Below are positions 4,341 to 5,378 of a DNA stretch of 5,378 bases, one piece after another; position 1 is the stretch's first letter, and every line of letters begins with the position of its first letter. Under the pieces are notes generated by a model, which saw only the letters and a program-made list of their open reading frames with translations, was not told where the DNA came from and searched no databases. The position numbers and the translations under genes are program-made. The DNA lies in contig JAAYKT010000142.1 in the NCBI GenBank assembly GCA_012522255.1, positions 1 through 5,378 of the forward strand, read 5' to 3'. Source of the DNA: Clostridiales bacterium (GTDB taxonomy: Bacteria; Bacillota; Clostridia; Lutisporales; Lutisporaceae).

Positions 4341-5378
4341 CTATTTGGCCCTCACGGTAGATCTTCCCCCGAGGCCCCACGAAACAATTATACTATGCGT
4401 GAAACCATCCATAGCCTGCAGCGTTTCTAGCTTTCTTCCATAGTTGGGCATCCTGTAGGAGTATCTCACGCTTATCCTGCTGGAGGTATCTCCCGTACCA
4501 ACGGCATAGTAGGGTTCATTCATTTTGAATTTAAAATCAAAGCCGATACCTGCTTGGGGGAACCAGGAGTTGAGGCTAAGCTTTTTTAGTTCGGGAATCT
4601 CTTCTATATCTACTTCGCTTGCTGAAAATCCGCTATAGCCAATCCCTATGTAGGGATAGAGGCTGATATGCTTCGTGTCGAGGCAAAGGTATCCTGCATT
4701 TAAATATGCCATGCCCAGTGTCGCGCTCGACTCCTCAGGCCATATGGCACTGTTGATCAGCATATCTTTTTTCAATGAATGCACTGAAAACCCGAAACCT
4801 AAAATGCTTACCAACTTTTTATACCTTGTATCTATAGCCATCTCCATGCATACACCTGTACTTAAGTAGTTGCTCAAGTTGTTTGTTGGTATAACTGCCC
4901 CAAATCCCGCCAAATCCCAGTAAAAAGCCCATGGTGATGGTTCGAACCTGTAGCGGATTGTTTCACGAATAATTGTTTCGTATGGGCTATCCGGGTAGTT
5001 TTCCAAGAACTGATCAGACAGATCATTTATGTACATGCTATGTTCAGAATCGAAGTCAATGCCCCCTGTAGCCTGCCCGGCTCTCAGGATATCTTCCAGC
5101 TGCAAAACAAGAAATTCTTTATCCATCTCCGGTACAGCACTCTCATCGATAAAAATAAGCAGCATATCTTTATTATCAACTGTTCGTTGCAGTAGAGAAG
5201 AAAAGATGTTGTCTGTTTGAGCAAGTATCCTAACCGAATTAGAGACAGGCTGCATAAAATCTACCTGTTTAATAAAATCGATTAGCTCTTCATACTCCTC
5301 CGTCCAATAAAGAATATAGATATATTCGATAGGGTAAAAAGTATTATATACGTTGCCGTCGTTTTCCTTCAGCAATAT
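4341..5378 (-). CDS. Bacteroidetes protein with helical N-terminal part and predicted C-terminal outer-membrane beta-barrel, 5' end outside the window
   Basis: At least 345 codons are present, and the frame is open to the window edge, so the start lies beyond base 5378; the TTG at 5373-5375 is not a likely start. Counting residues from that TTG, 1-145 are helical and rich in paired-helix patterns (FYPIEYIYILYWTEEYEELIDFI, FLVLQLEDILRAG, FLENYPDSPYETIIRE), like a TPR-type repeat. From about 147 (PSPWAFYWDLAGFGAVIPT) onward the chain alternates polar and hydrophobic residues in strand-turn units (GMAYLNAGYLCL, SLYPYIGIGYSGF, AGIGFDFKFKM, SRISVRYSYRM, SIIVSWGLGG), the usual look of an outer-membrane barrel. 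I recall similar unnamed Bacteroidales proteins with NYPDSPYE..IR..IRY followed by a barrel, but no function. Any signal peptide is outside the window. The gene ends at TAG 4341-4343 with no clear terminator after it. Confidence 0.75.
   Translation of the reverse strand: MLLKENDGNVYNTFYPIEYIYILYWTEEYEELIDFIKQVDFMQPVSNSVRILAQTDNIFSSLLQRTVDNKDMLLIFIDESAVPEMDKEFLVLQLEDILRAGQATGGIDFDSEHSMYINDLSDQFLENYPDSPYETIIRETIRYRFEPSPWAFYWDLAGFGAVIPTNNLSNYLSTGVCMEMAIDTRYKKLVSILGFGFSVHSLKKDMLINSAIWPEESSATLGMAYLNAGYLCLDTKHISLYPYIGIGYSGFSASEVDIEEIPELKKLSLNSWFPQAGIGFDFKFKMNEPYYAVGTGDTSSRISVRYSYRMPNYGRKLETLQAMDGFTHSIIVSWGLGGRSTVRAK

Noticed and set aside
4675..4869. Plus-strand open frame of 64 codons
   Set aside because: It is antisense to the barrel-protein gene, which has a much longer and more coherent frame.
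5029..5220. Plus-strand open frame of 63 codons
   Set aside because: It is also a shadow of the barrel-protein gene; its serine-rich, patternless translation is typical of antisense frames.

Overview
The window looks like a piece of an AT-rich Bacteroidetes (probably Bacteroidales-type) chromosome. The evidence is promoters matching the Bacteroidetes -7 consensus TAnnTTTG (at 13-20 on the plus strand and 3299-3306 on the minus strand), starts without Shine-Dalgarno sequences, a tRNA without an encoded CCA, an ATPase remnant of the DUF4143 type, an AraC-type DNA-binding tail, and a large beta-barrel-like protein at the right edge. No species can be named from the sequence.

Layout. A tRNA-Gly(CCC) with its own promoter and a strong intrinsic terminator occupies 1-151. 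A graveyard of broken genes follows: two short direct repeats that look like an insertion-sequence end (170-210), the C-terminal half of an AAA+/DUF4143 ATPase (251-946), the first codons of an IS1634-like transposase (1054-1122), and a small minus-strand reading frame broken by an in-frame TGA (1300-1488). The one intact system is a two-gene minus-strand operon: an AbiEi-family antitoxin/repressor (ATG 3278 to 2310), then an AbiEii-like nucleotidyltransferase toxin (ATG 2335 to 1502) that overlaps it by 26 bases. Its promoter is unusually readable: a 17-bp inverted repeat fills the gap between the -33 TTTG and the -7 TATATTTG, with a third half-site at the edge of the -7 element. This is what an autorepressed toxin-antitoxin promoter should look like.

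Upstream of the operon (3300-4310) is a second mosaic. It holds a pair of 24-bp-spaced repeats that look like an IS21-type end, tandem minisatellites (3630-3703), a structured segment of unknown nature with three palindromes or hairpins ending in a 12-bp GAAA-loop hairpin (3704-3967), the last 74 codons of an AraC-family regulator (4011-4232), and an 80-base fragment of a second, diverged abiEi gene (4227-4305) fused directly to the AraC tail. From 4341 to the right edge is the 3' part of a minus-strand gene with a helical repeat-like N-terminal half and a C-terminal half that looks like an outer-membrane beta-barrel.

Overall this is an accessory island beside a tRNA gene, in which one complete AbiE-type defence or addiction module persists among remnants of insertion sequences and of a related abiEi gene. 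The AbiE family itself is known. The less ordinary points are the operator architecture, the antitoxin domain order with a central helix-turn-helix, the second abiEi scar, the possible broken third cistron, and the unexplained structured segment at 3704-3967.
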